In this document: positions 34,673-44,008 of the stretch, in pieces
How the letters are laid out: each line of letters begins with the position of its first letter
Numbering within the stretch: the first letter of the stretch is position 1
NCBI RefSeq assembly: GCF_014655295.1
Contig: NZ_BNBI01000002.1
Coordinates: 310,001-374,000, forward strand
DNA length: 64,000 nucleotides
From: Streptomyces fumanus
GTDB taxonomy: Bacteria > Actinomycetota > Actinomycetes > Streptomycetales > Streptomycetaceae
Reading direction: 5' to 3'
Position numbers and translations under genes: made by a program
Notes under the pieces: generated by a model
The model's input: the letters and a program-made list of their open reading frames with translations, nothing else
Database searches by the model: none
What the model was told of the DNA's origin: nothing

Positions 34673-35688
34673 CGCCCCTGGAGTTCGTGGACGATCCCGA
34701 ACGCGGCGGCGGTGAGCGGCACGGCGAGCAGCATGCCGAGGATGCCGGCGACCGAGGCGCCCGCGGTGAGCGCCAGCAGCACCACCGCCGGGTGCATCTG
34801 CACGGTCCGGCTCTGGATCATCGGCTGGAGCACATGGCCCTCCAGCAGTTGGACGGCGACCACCACGCCGAGCGCCCACAGCGCGATGACGAACCCCCGG
34901 TCGGCGAGCGCCACCAGCACGGCCACCGCCCCGGAGATGAAGGCGCCGAGGTAGGGGATGTAGGCGCCGACGAAGACCAGCGCGCCCAGCCCGAGGGCGC
35001 CGGGCACCCGCAGGATCAGCAGTCCGACGGTGATGCACACGGCGTCGATGAGGGCGATGATCGTGGTGCCCCGCATGAAGCCCTCGACGGCCCCGAAGGC
35101 CCGCCGGGCCATCGCCTCGGCCATGTCGCCGCCGCTGTGCGGGACGAGCGCGCGGACGGTGGCGACGGCGCGGTCGGAGTCGCGCAGGAAGAAGAAGACC
35201 AGCAGCAGGGCGAGTACGGCCATGGCGGCGGTCTCGCCGACCACGCTGACCCCGCTGATCACCCCGGAGGCGGCGGTCCCGCCGAACTTGCCGAGCAGTT
35301 CGCGGGCGTTGGAGGCCATGTCGTCCAGGGAGGTGCCGGCCGCGCCGAAGTGGTCGGCGAGGTCCTGCGCGGAGGTGCGCAGGGAGGCGACGATCTGGTC
35401 GCCGCTGTCGACGAGCGCGGCGACCACGATGTAGACCGCGCCGCCGACCACCGCGACCACGGCGACGCAGGTCAGCCCGGCCGCCAGCGACCGCTGCACA
35501 TGGGCCGCGAGCAGCCGCCGGTACAGCGGGCGCAGCAGGGCGGTGCCGAGCAGCGCCAGCAGTGCGGGGATCACCGCGGTGCGCAGTTCCCCGCAGAGCC
35601 GGATGCCGACGTAGACCACGCCGGCGGCGAGCAGGACGACGGCGCACCAGGCGGCGAACCGCAGGACCGGGACGGGAAGGAGTCGCAC
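34630..35688 (-). CDS. AI-2E family transporter (UPF0118/PerM-like)
   Basis: 352-aa integral membrane protein with about eight helices. Family-typical features are the paired N-terminal helices, a soluble central segment (about 90-140, 'IVASLRTSAQDLADHFG'), 'LLLVFFFLRDSDR' and the C-terminal block 'VGAYIPYLGAFISG' ... 'LEGHVLQPMIQSRTVQMHP'. AI-2E family members export small molecules or ions; the substrate here is unknown. GTG 35688 is the first in-frame start before the first helix. It converges on and overlaps the SpoIIE gene by 43 bp. Confidence 0.9.
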   Translation of the reverse strand: MRLLPVPVLRFAAWCAVVLLAAGVVYVGIRLCGELRTAVIPALLALLGTALLRPLYRRLLAAHVQRSLAAGLTCVAVVAVVGGAVYIVVAALVDSGDQIVASLRTSAQDLADHFGAAGTSLDDMASNARELLGKFGGTAASGVISGVSVVGETAAMAVLALLLVFFFLRDSDRAVATVRALVPHSGGDMAEAMARRAFGAVEGFMRGTTIIALIDAVCITVGLLILRVPGALGLGALVFVGAYIPYLGAFISGAVAVLVALADRGFVIALWALGVVVAVQLLEGHVLQPMIQSRTVQMHPAVVLLALTAGASVAGILGMLLAVPLTAAAFGIVHELQGRYADTGAGASAGDS

Positions 35689-35753
35689 CCCGCCAGCCGA
35701 TCACGTGCCGGGCGGGCCGTCCCGTCGAGGCGGCCCGCCCGGGTGACGCGCTG

Positions 35754-36521
35754 TCAGTCCTGCGGTCCGGCGGCCGACATGCCGTGCACCGCCGGGACCG
35801 AGCCGAGCCGGCCCTTCTGGAAGTCCTCGAACGCCTGCTGGAGTTCGTCACGGGTGTTCATGACGAACGGCCCGTAGTGGACCATGGGCTCCCGGATCGG
35901 CCGGCCGCCGAGCAGGACGACCTCCAGGTCGGGGGTGTGGGAGTCCTGCTTCTCGTCCGCGCGGACGGTCAGCGAGGAACCGGCGCCGAAGACGGCGGTC
36001 TGCCCCAGCCGGATCGGGCGCCGCTCGGCACCGACGCTGCCGCGCCCGGCCATCACGTACGCCAGGCCGTTGAACTCCTCCCGCCAGGGCAGGGTGATCT
36101 CGGCGCCGGGCGCGAGGGTGGCGTGGACCATGGTGATCGGCGTGTGGGTGATGCCCGGTCCCTCGTGGCCGTCCAGCTCACCGGCGATGACCCGCAGCAG
36201 CGCGCCGCCGTCGGGGGAGGTGAGCAGTTGCACGCTGCCGCTGCGGATGTCCTGGTAGCGGGGGGCCATCATCTTGTCCTTGGCCGGCAGGTTCACCCAG
36301 AGCTGGAGCCCGTGGAACAGGCCGCCGGACATGACCAGGGACTCCGGCGGCGCCTCGATGTGCAGCAGGCCGGAGCCGGCCGTCATCCACTGGGTGTCGC
36401 CGTTGGTGATGGTGCCGCCGCCGCCGTGGCTGTCCTGGTGGTCGAAGACGCCGTCGATCCTCCTAGGGCGGCGTACGACCCACTTTAGTTGAGCGTTGAA
36501 CTTCTTGCTACCCAGAACCAC
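35754..36521 (-). pseudogene. Pirin-family gene with deleted 5' end
   Basis: From IDGVFDHQDSHGGGG onward (35754-36458) the product matches actinobacterial pirins to the C-terminus: a cupin with 'NGDTQWMTAGSGLLHIEAPPE' (as NGDTQWM and LLHIEAP), 'LQLWVNLPAKDKMM' and 'EEFNGLAYVMAG'. The usual first ~95 residues, including the HPHRGFETV metal-binding motif, are absent. Upstream (36459-36521) is AT-richer, promoter-like DNA ending in AGGAGG-ATCGAC. The ribosome site is thus fused to the middle of the gene with no ATG/GTG properly placed. A GTG at 36521 would read through the leader. It is probably inactive. Confidence 0.75.
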
Positions 36522-36523
36522 GT

Positions 36524-36551
36524 GAGCCCGGAGGGCATTCCCCCCGGGCTC
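36524..36551 (-). terminator. Hairpin after the SseB-family gene
   Basis: GAGCCCGG (36524-36531) pairs with CCGGGCTC (36544-36551), extended by AGGG/CCCC with one mismatch. It lies 39 bp beyond the SseB-type stop. Confidence 0.7.
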
Positions 36552-36589
36552 GGCTCCGCTCCACGACCGCTCGGCCGCCTCGGCACGTC

Positions 36590-37054
36590 TCAGCCGTACA
36601 TGCGGCGCATCGCGAAATCGACCATTTGTTCGACGGCGGTGGCGTCGAAGACCATCCGGTGCTCACCCTCCATGTCGAGGACGAAGCCGTACCCCGTCGG
36701 CAGCAGATCGAGCACCTCGGCGCCGGTGATCACGAAGTACTTGGACTCCTTGCCCGCGTACCGGCGCAGCTCCTTGAGCGTGGTGAACATAGGGATCACC
36801 GGCTGCTGGGTGTTGTGCAGGGCGAGGAACCCGGGGTTGTCGCCGCGCGGGCAGTAGACCTTGGAGGTCGCGAAGATCTGCTGGAAGTCCTCGGCGGCCA
36901 TCTGCCCGGTGGTGAACGCGCGCACCGCGTCCGCGAGCGAGGGCGGTGACGGCTCCGGGTACAGCGGCGGCTGCTGCCCGTATCCGCCGGACATCGGCTG
37001 CTGGGGCGGGGCGTACTGCTGCTGCGGTCCCGCGGTCTGGTCGTAGCCGTACAT
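36590..37054 (-). CDS. SseB-family protein
   Basis: 154 aa. A Gln/Pro/Tyr-rich disordered N-terminus (about 1-40, 'GPQQQYAPPQQPMSGGYGQQ') leads to an SseB N-terminal-type domain (about 42-150) with 'AVRAFTTGQMAAEDFQQIF', 'PVIPMFTTLKELRRYAG' and 'FVLDMEGEHRMVFDA'. The family is widespread in Streptomyces, including type VII secretion and enhanced-serine-sensitivity protein relatives, but has no settled function. ATG 37054. It is divergent from the acyl-CoA dehydrogenase gene. Confidence 0.82.
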   Translation of the reverse strand: MYGYDQTAGPQQQYAPPQQPMSGGYGQQPPLYPEPSPPSLADAVRAFTTGQMAAEDFQQIFATSKVYCPRGDNPGFLALHNTQQPVIPMFTTLKELRRYAGKESKYFVITGAEVLDLLPTGYGFVLDMEGEHRMVFDATAVEQMVDFAMRRMYG

Positions 37055-37111
37055 GCCGCAAAGACTAGCGAGTGAAGAGTCACAGATGGAGCGGTCGGGG
37101 TTGCGGCTTAT

Positions 37112-37123
37112 TACCGACGGGTA
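37112..37123. promoter_or_regulatory. Palindromic TACC-GACG-GGTA motif before acyl-CoA dehydrogenase
   Basis: TTACCGACGGGTAG at 37111-37124 is a near-perfect palindrome 82 bp upstream of the acyl-CoA dehydrogenase ATG. TetR-type fatty-acid catabolism regulators in actinobacteria use sites of this general form. The regulator is not in the window. Confidence 0.45.
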
Positions 37124-37204
37124 GCATCATCGTAGCTACTTGCTGGTACGTGACACAGGTGCGAGGAGTCAGTGCCTCGCCGATCTCTCAACGGAGCCGT
37201 CGCC

Positions 37205-39031
37205 ATGGGGCACTACAAGCCGAATCTCCGGGACATCGAGTTCAACCTCTTCGAGGTGCTCGGCCGCGACAAGCTGTACGGCACCGGCCCGTTCGCGGAG
37301 ATGGACGTCGACACCGCCCGGAGCATCCTCGAGGAGATGACCCGCCTGGCCGAGAACGACCTGGCGGAGTCCTTCGCGGACGCCGACCGCAACCCGCCGG
37401 TCTTCGACCCCGAGACGAACACCGCGCCGGTCCCGGCCTCCTTCAAGAAGAGCTACCAGGCGTTCATGGACTCCGAGTACTGGCGGCTCGGCCTGCCCGA
37501 GGAGATCGGCGGCACCACCTCGCCCCGCTCCCTGATCTGGGCCTACGCGGAGCTGATCCTGGGCGCCAACCCGGCCGTGTGGATGTACTCCTCCGGCCCG
37601 GCCTTCGCGGGCATCCTCTTCGACGAGGGCAACGACGTACAGAAGCACATCGCGAAGATCGCCGTGGAGAAGCAGTGGGGCTCCACCATGGTCCTCACCG
37701 AGCCGGACGCCGGCTCGGACGTGGGCGCCGGCCGCACCAAGGCCGTGCAGCAGGAGGACGGCTCCTGGCACATCGAGGGCGTGAAGCGCTTCATCACCTC
37801 CGGTGAGCACGACATGTCGGAGAACATCCTCCACTACGTGCTGGCCCGCCCGGAGGGCGCCGGCCCCGGCACCAAGGGGCTCTCCCTCTTCCTCGTCCCC
37901 AAGTACCTCTTCGACTTCGAGACCGGCGAGCTGGGCGAGCGCAACGGCGTCTACGCCACCAACGTCGAGCACAAGATGGGCCTGAAGGTCTCCAACACCT
38001 GCGAGATGACCTTCGGCGACCGCCACCCCGCCAAGGGCTGGCTGATCGGCGACAAGCACGACGGCATCCGCCAGATGTTCCGCATCATCGAGTTCGCCCG
38101 CATGATGGTCGGCACGAAGGCGATCTCCACCCTGTCGACGGGTTACCTCAACGCGCTGGAGTACGCCAAGGAGCGCGTCCAGGGCCCCGACCTGGCCAAC
38201 TTCATGGACAAGACCGCGCCCAAGGTCACCATCACCCACCACCCCGACGTGCGCCGCTCGCTGATGACGCAGAAGGCGTACGCCGAGGGCATGCGCGCCC
38301 TGGTGATGTACACCGCCGCCGTCCAGGACGACATCCAGGTCAAGGAGGCCAACGGCGAGGACGCCTCCGCCGAGCACGCCCTCAACGACCTGCTGCTGCC
38401 CATCGTCAAGGGCTACGGCTCGGAGAAGGCGTACGAGCAGCTCGCCCAGTCCCTTCAGACCTTCGGCGGTTCCGGCTTCCTCCAGGAGTACCCGGTCGAG
38501 CAGTACATCCGGGACTCCAAGATCGACACCCTGTACGAGGGCACCACGGCCATCCAGGGCCAGGACTTCTTCTTCCGCAAGATCGTCCGCAACCAGGGCG
38601 CCGCGCTGAACTCGCTCGCCGAGGACATCAAGAAGTTCCTCGCCCTGGGCACCGGCGGCCAGGACCTGGCCCCCGCCCGCGAGCACCTGGCCAAGGCCGC
38701 CGTCGAGCTGGAGGCCATCGTCGGCCACATGCTCACCGACCTGGCCGCCACCGAGCAGGACGTCAAGAACATCTACAAGGTCGGGCTCAACACCACCCGC
38801 CTGCTGCTCGCCTCCGGTGACGTGATCGTCGGCTACCTGCTGCTCAAGGGCGCCGCGGTGGCCGCCGAGAAGCTGCCGACGGCCTCCGCGAAGGACCAGG
38901 CGTTCTACACCGGCAAGATCGCCGCGGCGAAGTTCTTCGCCGCCAACGTCCTGCCCGGCGTCACCCTGGCCCGCAAGGTCGCCCAGGGCGTCGAGCTGGA
39001 CCTGATGGAGCTGGACGAGGCGGCGTTCTAG
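37205..39031 (+). CDS. Acyl-CoA dehydrogenase
   Basis: 608-aa FAD enzyme introducing the trans-2 double bond in beta-oxidation. It is the long form with an N-terminal extension ('[20 protein letters not shown]'), the central substrate/FAD block ('[18 protein letters not shown]', '[15 protein letters not shown]'), the C-terminal helical domain ('[13 protein letters not shown]', '[15 protein letters not shown]', which holds the catalytic Glu) and an extra acyl-CoA dehydrogenase C-terminal domain (about 470-600). ATG 37205 follows ACGGAG. Single-gene unit. Confidence 0.95.
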   Translation: MGHYKPNLRDIEFNLFEVLGRDKLYGTGPFAEMDVDTARSILEEMTRLAENDLAESFADADRNPPVFDPETNTAPVPASFKKSYQAFMDSEYWRLGLPEEIGGTTSPRSLIWAYAELILGANPAVWMYSSGPAFAGILFDEGNDVQKHIAKIAVEKQWGSTMVLTEPDAGSDVGAGRTKAVQQEDGSWHIEGVKRFITSGEHDMSENILHYVLARPEGAGPGTKGLSLFLVPKYLFDFETGELGERNGVYATNVEHKMGLKVSNTCEMTFGDRHPAKGWLIGDKHDGIRQMFRIIEFARMMVGTKAISTLSTGYLNALEYAKERVQGPDLANFMDKTAPKVTITHHPDVRRSLMTQKAYAEGMRALVMYTAAVQDDIQVKEANGEDASAEHALNDLLLPIVKGYGSEKAYEQLAQSLQTFGGSGFLQEYPVEQYIRDSKIDTLYEGTTAIQGQDFFFRKIVRNQGAALNSLAEDIKKFLALGTGGQDLAPAREHLAKAAVELEAIVGHMLTDLAATEQDVKNIYKVGLNTTRLLLASGDVIVGYLLLKGAAVAAEKLPTASAKDQAFYTGKIAAAKFFAANVLPGVTLARKVAQGVELDLMELDEAAF

Positions 39032-39082
39032 GTCTGCGGTCGACGGACGCCTGGGACAGCGGGCCGCGGGCCTTCTGTCGTA

Positions 39083-39325
39083 GGCGTCCGCGTCTTGGGC
39101 CGTCCGTCCTGGGCGTCCGCGTCCTGGGCCGTCCGTCACGGGCGTCGGCGTCTTGGGCCGTCCGCCCTGGGCGTCCGCGTCCTGGGCCGTCCGTCACGGG
39201 CGTCCGTGTCCTGGGCCGTCCGTCCTGGACGTCCGCGTCTTGGGCCGTCCGCCCTGGGCGCCCGTGTCCTGGGCCGTCCGCCCTGGGCGTCCGCGTCCTG
39301 GGCCGTCCGTCCTGGGCGTCCGCAG
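39083..39325. repeat. 29-bp tandem repeat, eight copies plus a partial
   Basis: Units begin GGCGTCCG at 39083, 39112, 39141, 39170, 39199, 39228, 39257, 39286 and (partial) 39315. The consensus has GGCGTCCGCGTCCTGGGCC followed by GTCCGTCCTG; copies differ at few positions. The 29-bp period is not a codon multiple and there are no spacers, so it is neither coding nor CRISPR. It fills most of the 411-bp gap between the acyl-CoA dehydrogenase and aminopeptidase genes; nothing else is seen there. Confidence 0.93.
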
Positions 39326-39442
39326 GGCGGACCGGCCGGTGCGGGCGCCGCGCCGGCCGTCCGCCCTGCCCGGGTGGCGGTGCCGCGGACCTTCACCGAA
39401 CCCCGACCCGCCACCGAGGCGGGGCGCCTTATGGTGGCTGGC

Positions 39443-40744
39443 ATGAGCAGCAGCCCCTCCCGCTTCGACCGCGGGCACACCGACGACCTGATGTCCTTCC
39501 TGGCGGCGAGCCCCACGCCGTACCACGCCGTGGCGAACGCCGCCGCCCGCCTGGAGAAGGCCGGATTCCGGCAGGTCGCGGAGACGGACGCCTGGGACGG
39601 CGGCACCGGCGGCAAGTACGTGCTGCGCGGCGGCGCGATCATCGCCTGGTACGTCCCCGAGGGCGCCGCGCCGCACACCCCGTACCGGATCGTCGGGGCG
39701 CACACCGACTCCCCCAACCTGCGGGTCAAGCCCCGCCCGGACAGCGGGGCGCACGGCTGGCGCCAGGTCGCCGTGGAGCTGTACGGCGGCCCGCTGCTCA
39801 ACTCCTGGCTCGACCGCGACCTCGGCCTGGCCGGCCGGCTCACCCTGCGCGACGGCTCCACCCGGCTGGTCGACGTGGACCGCCCCCTGCTGCGCGTCCC
39901 CCAGCTCGCCATCCACCTGGACCGGAACGTCACCGGGGACGGCCTCAAGCTCGACAAGCAGCGCCACCTCCAGCCCGTCTGGGGCCTCGCCGAGACCGTC
40001 CGCGACGGCGACCTGATCGCCTTCCTGGAGGAGGAGGCCGGCCTGGACGCCGGTTCGGTGGCCGGCTGGGACCTGATGACCCACTCCGTGGAACCGCCGG
40101 CCTACCTCGGCCGGGACCGGGAGCTGGTCGCCGGTCCCCGGATGGACAACCTGCTCTCCGTGCACGCCGGGGTGGCCGCGCTGGCCGCCGTCGCCACCGC
40201 CGGGGACCCGCTGCCGTACGTCCCCGTGCTCGCCGCCTTCGACCACGAGGAGACCGGCTCCCAGTCGGACACCGGCGCGGACGGCCCGCTGCTCGGCACC
40301 GTGCTGGAACGCTCGGTGTTCGCCCGCGGCGGCGGCTACGAGGACCGGGCCCGCTCCTTCGCCGACACCGTCTGCCTCTCCTCCGACACCGGCCACGCGG
40401 TGCACCCCAACTACGCCGAGCGGCACGACCCGACGCACCACCCGCGCCTGAACGGCGGCCCGTTGCTGAAGGTCAACGTCAACAACCGGTACGCCACGGA
40501 CGGTTCGGGCCGCGCGGTGTTCGCCGCCGCCTGCGAGAAGGCGGGCGTGCCCTTCCAGTCGTTCGTCTCCAACAACTCCATGCCGTGCGGTACGACGATC
40601 GGCCCGATCACCGCCGCCCGGCACGGCATCGCCACGGTGGACATCGGCGCGGCCATCCTGTCGATGCACAGCGCCCGCGAACTGTGCGGCGCCGACGACC
40701 CGTACCTGCTGGCCAACGCGCTGGTGGCGTTCCTCCAGGGCTGA
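39443..40744 (+). CDS. M18-family aspartyl aminopeptidase
   Basis: 433-aa cytosolic zinc aminopeptidase removing N-terminal acidic residues. Metal and catalytic motifs are present: 'GAHTDSPNLRVKP' (His/Asp), 'GPRMDNLLS' (Asp), 'FDHEETGSQS' (Glu-Glu), 'SSDTGHAVHPNY' (Asp) and 'RHGIATVDIG' near the final His. ATG 39443 is preferred over 39431 because TATGGT (39430-39435) is then a -10 element seven bases upstream, fitting a leaderless mRNA. The open frame upstream crosses the 29-bp repeats and is not coding. Confidence 0.93.
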   Translation: MSSSPSRFDRGHTDDLMSFLAASPTPYHAVANAAARLEKAGFRQVAETDAWDGGTGGKYVLRGGAIIAWYVPEGAAPHTPYRIVGAHTDSPNLRVKPRPDSGAHGWRQVAVELYGGPLLNSWLDRDLGLAGRLTLRDGSTRLVDVDRPLLRVPQLAIHLDRNVTGDGLKLDKQRHLQPVWGLAETVRDGDLIAFLEEEAGLDAGSVAGWDLMTHSVEPPAYLGRDRELVAGPRMDNLLSVHAGVAALAAVATAGDPLPYVPVLAAFDHEETGSQSDTGADGPLLGTVLERSVFARGGGYEDRARSFADTVCLSSDTGHAVHPNYAERHDPTHHPRLNGGPLLKVNVNNRYATDGSGRAVFAAACEKAGVPFQSFVSNNSMPCGTTIGPITAARHGIATVDIGAAILSMHSARELCGADDPYLLANALVAFLQG

Positions 40745-40869
40745 GCCGAGGGCGGTCGGCGCGGCCGGAAGTGCCCGGCGCCGCATGGGTGTTGGCACCC
40801 GGGGTACCCGAACGGAGCCGGATCGACCGGAACGACCGGACAGACCGGACCGACAGGGAGGCGACACTC

Positions 40870-41118
40870 ATGGGCCTCGGCGGATGCATCATCCTCATCG
40901 CCGTGGGAGCCATCCTCACGTTCGCGACCGACTGGGACATGCAGGGGGTCAACCTCGACCTGGTCGGCGTCATCTTCATGATCGTCGGCCTGATCGGCGT
41001 CGCGACCTTCAGCAGCATCGCCCGCCGCCGGCGCGTGATGGTGCCGCCGACGACCCCGGTCGTCGACGAGACGGCTCCCCACCACCGCGACGGCTACGGC
41101 AACGGCTACGGCGTCTGA
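40870..41118 (+). CDS. DUF6458-family small membrane protein
   Basis: 82 aa. Two transmembrane helices (about 3-20 'LGGCIILIAVGAILTFAT' and 28-48 'LDLVGVIFMIVGLIGVATF') are joined by the characteristic 'DWDMQGVN' loop. The C-terminus is a basic cluster (ARRRR) and a His/Gly/Tyr-rich tail. A GGGAGG ribosome site lies nine bases before the ATG. The function is unknown. Confidence 0.87.
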   Translation: MGLGGCIILIAVGAILTFATDWDMQGVNLDLVGVIFMIVGLIGVATFSSIARRRRVMVPPTTPVVDETAPHHRDGYGNGYGV

Positions 41119-41130
41119 CCCCGGCGCGGG

Positions 41131-42960
41131 TCAGGCGTCCAGCCCGGCCAGCACCAGCGGCAGCCGGTCCGGCGCGCCCTCGGCCAGCCGGACGGGCACG
41201 CCCCAGTCCTGCTGGTGCACATGGCACGCCGGATACTCGTTGGCCGGGTCGTCGTCGCAGGACGCGGCCATCGCGGAGACGTGCAGGACGCCCTCCGGCA
41301 CGGCGGGGTCGAGTTCGAGGGCGCGGGACAGCTCGGTCCCCGCGCCCTCGCCGCGCAGCAGCAGCTCGGGCGGCGTGGCCGACACCAGCAGCCGGGTCGA
41401 CGGGCCGTACCGCGTGTCCAGCTTCTGACCGGCGGGCGGCTGGAAGACCACCTCCAGCCTCAGCGTGCCGGGGGCCACGTCGGTCGCCGCGCGCTGGGTG
41501 CGGTGGGCGACGCCCGCCACCCGGACCGCCTCCTCGGGCAGCCGCAGCCGGGTCAGCCGGTGCCGGGCCGACTCCACCACCACGATGTCCTCGCCGACCA
41601 GCACGGCGTCGCTGGGCTCGCGCAGGTCCGTGGCGAGCGTGGTCACCTCGCCGCTCGCCGGGTCGTAGCGGCGCAGCGCGTGGTTGTACGTGTCGCTGAC
41701 CGCGACCGAGCCGTCCGGCAGCGCGGTGACGCCCAGCGGGTGCTGGAGCAGCGCCTGCCCCGCGTCGCCGTCCCGGTGCCCGAAGTCGAACAGCCCGGTG
41801 CCCACGGCCGTGTGCACGCTTCCGTCCGGCTCGACCCAGCGCAGCGCGGAGGTCTCGGAGTCGGCGAGCCAGAGCCGCTCGGGCGTCGCCGCGAGCCCCG
41901 ACGGCTGCGCGAACCACGCCTCGCCGCCCGGCCCGTCCACCAGCCCCTCGTTGGTCGTCCCGGCGGTGACGGCGACCGTGCCGTCGGCCGGGTCGTACGC
42001 CCACAACTGGTGGACGCCGGCCATGGCGATCCACACCCGGCCCTCCCACCAGGCCACGTCCCACGGCGAGGAGAGGCTGACCTCACGGGCCGGGCCCGCC
42101 GTGGCGTCGCCCTGCATCCACTGCCGGCCGGTGCCGGCCAGGGTCGTCACCTCGCCGGTGCCGGGGTCGAGCCGGCGCAGCGCGTGATTGACGGTGTCGG
42201 CGACCACCACCGAGCCGTCCGGCAGCAGGGCCAGCCCTTGCGGCTCGTTGAACGCCGCCGCCTCGGCGGAGCCGTCCGCGAACCCGCGCGCCCCCGACCC
42301 GATGCGCCGCAGCACGCTCTCCCCGTCCGCGGCCAGCTCCACCACCTGGTGCCGGGTGGTGTCACTGACCAGGAAGCTCCCGGAGGGCAGCAGCAGCGCC
42401 TTGCCGGGGAAGCGCAGCACGGTCGGCTCCGGCTCCGGCGGCACGTACGGCCCGTCGCCGCGGCGCAGTGTGCCCTTCGCCTCGTGCTCCGCCTCCAGCT
42501 CCGTCACCAGCCGCTCGATCGCGTGCGCGTGCCCCTCGCCCGCGTGCTGGGCGACCACGTAACCCTCCGGGTCGATGACGACCAGCGTCGGCCACGCCCG
42601 CACCGCGTACTGCTTCCAGGTGGCCAGCTCCGGGTCGTCCAGCACCGGGTGCTCCACCCCGTACCGCTCGACCGCGTCGACCACCGCCGCGTGCTCCGCC
42701 TCATGCACGAACTTCGGCGAGTGCACCCCGACGATCACCACCGTGTCCCGGTGCTTCTCCTCCAGCTCCCGCAGCTCGTCGAGGACGTGCAGGCAGTTGA
42801 TGCAGCAGAAGGTCCAGAAGTCGAGCACGACGATGCGTCCGCGCAGGTCGGCGAGGCTGTACTGGGTGCCGCCCGTGTTCAGCCAGCCGCCCTTGCCGAT
42901 CAGCTCGGGGGCACGGACGCGGGCACGGCGGGCGGTCGGCGCCGGGGAGGAATCGCTCAT
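41131..42960 (-). CDS. NHL-repeat thioredoxin-like protein (NHLRC2 type)
   Basis: 609 aa. A thioredoxin/TlpA-like domain (about 15-165) carries the redox motif C53-I-N-C56 in 'FWTFCCINCLHV' and 'AWPTLVVIDPEGY'. It is followed by a six-bladed NHL beta-propeller (about 185-490; repeated 'P-x-G-[LV]-A-L-L-P-D-G-S-V-x-V-A-D-T-x-N-H-A-L-R-R' blades) and a C-terminal beta domain. The layout matches human NHLRC2 and bacterial homologues. The redox partner is unknown. ATG 42960; divergent from the GlxA-type gene with a 41-bp gap. Confidence 0.92.
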   Translation of the reverse strand: MSDSSPAPTARRARVRAPELIGKGGWLNTGGTQYSLADLRGRIVVLDFWTFCCINCLHVLDELRELEEKHRDTVVIVGVHSPKFVHEAEHAAVVDAVERYGVEHPVLDDPELATWKQYAVRAWPTLVVIDPEGYVVAQHAGEGHAHAIERLVTELEAEHEAKGTLRRGDGPYVPPEPEPTVLRFPGKALLLPSGSFLVSDTTRHQVVELAADGESVLRRIGSGARGFADGSAEAAAFNEPQGLALLPDGSVVVADTVNHALRRLDPGTGEVTTLAGTGRQWMQGDATAGPAREVSLSSPWDVAWWEGRVWIAMAGVHQLWAYDPADGTVAVTAGTTNEGLVDGPGGEAWFAQPSGLAATPERLWLADSETSALRWVEPDGSVHTAVGTGLFDFGHRDGDAGQALLQHPLGVTALPDGSVAVSDTYNHALRRYDPASGEVTTLATDLREPSDAVLVGEDIVVVESARHRLTRLRLPEEAVRVAGVAHRTQRAATDVAPGTLRLEVVFQPPAGQKLDTRYGPSTRLLVSATPPELLLRGEGAGTELSRALELDPAVPEGVLHVSAMAASCDDDPANEYPACHVHQQDWGVPVRLAEGAPDRLPLVLAGLDA

Positions 42961-43001
42961 GGCACAAGGGTGCCACCCGCCACCGACAGTCAGCCGAGCG
43001 C

Positions 43002-44008
43002 GTGTCCCGAGGTGGCGTCCACGTGGTCCGGCACCTCGTCGTGGCGGTCGCCGACTGGACGAGGGCATCAACCCGTTCGAGGTCGGCTGCGCCACCGAGC
43101 TGTTCGGGCTGCCCCGGCCGGAGCTGGGACGGGCGGTGCCCTGGTACGAGGTGACGGTGTGCGGGCCGCGGCCCGGGATCCGGATGAACCACGGCTTCCT
43201 CACCCTCGCCGGCCTGCCCGGTCTGGACGCCGTGGACACCGCGGACACCCTCGTCGTTCCCGGCCGGCCGGACAACGTCGTCCCGCGCGGGCCGGACGTC
43301 CTGGACGCCATCCGGCGCGCACACGCGCGTGGCGCCCGGATCGTCAGCCTGTGCACCGGCAGCTTCGCGCTCGCCGAGGCCGGGCTGCTGGACAGGCGGC
43401 GGGCCGCGACCCACTGGATGTGGGCCGACGCCTTCCGGCAACTGCACCCGCGTGTGCTGCTGGAACCGGACGTCCTGTTCGTGGACGAGGGCGACGTGCT
43501 CACCGCGGCGGGCAGCGCGGCGGCGCTGGACCTCGGGCTGCACATCTGGCGCCGGGACCACGGCGCCGAGGTCGCCAACGCCGTCTCCCGGCGGCTGGTC
43601 TTCGCCGCCCACCGGGACGGCGGCCAGCGGCAGTTCGTGGAGCGGCCGGTACCGGACGTGCCGGACGAGTCGCTGGCCCCGCTGCTGGCGTGGGCGCGGG
43701 AGCACCTCGGCGAGCCCATGACGGTGACGGACCTGGCGGCCCGCGCGGCGGTGTCCCCGGCCACCCTGCACCGGCGGTTCCGGGCGCAACTGGGGACGAC
43801 GCCGCTCGCCTGGCTGACGGCCGAGCGCGTCACCCTCGCGCGGCGTCTGATCGAACGCGGTGAGCAGCGGCTCGACGTGGTGGCCACCCGCAGCGGCCTG
43901 GGCACCGCGGCCAATCTGCGGGCGCGGCTGCGGCGTGAGACGGGGCTCAGCCCCTCGGCCTACCGCCGGCGTTTCGGCCGGGGTGCCGGGGAAGCGATCA
44001 CCGCATGA
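43002..44008 (+). pseudogene. GlxA-type AraC-family regulator, probable 1-base frameshift near the 5' end
   Basis: The downstream frame encodes a DJ-1/PfpI-like domain ('GINPFEVGCATELFG', 'IVSLCTGSFALAEAGLLD') and a C-terminal AraC pair of HTHs ('MTVTDLAARAAVSPATLHRRF', 'LSPSAYRRRFG' in parts). No start codon is suitably placed in this frame. The missing first strand is found in another frame: GTG 43002 then 'HVVRHLVVAVAD', ending at 43053. Adding one base after GAC (43052-43054) would join them as AVADLDEGINPFEV. Either a real frameshift or a sequence error. Its 3' end overlaps the next gene (ATGA). Confidence 0.65.

Noticed and set aside
36459..36521. Insertion-sequence or att remnant upstream of the pirin fragment
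   Set aside because: No terminal inverted repeats or target duplication; the AT-rich segment is better explained as the original pirin promoter and ribosome site.
39083..39325. CRISPR-like array
   Set aside because: Repeats are contiguous with no unique spacers, and no cas genes are present.
39095..39442. N-terminal extension of the M18 aminopeptidase through the 29-bp repeats
   Set aside because: The 29-bp period shifts frame each unit and encodes low-complexity residues; M18 homology starts at 39443.
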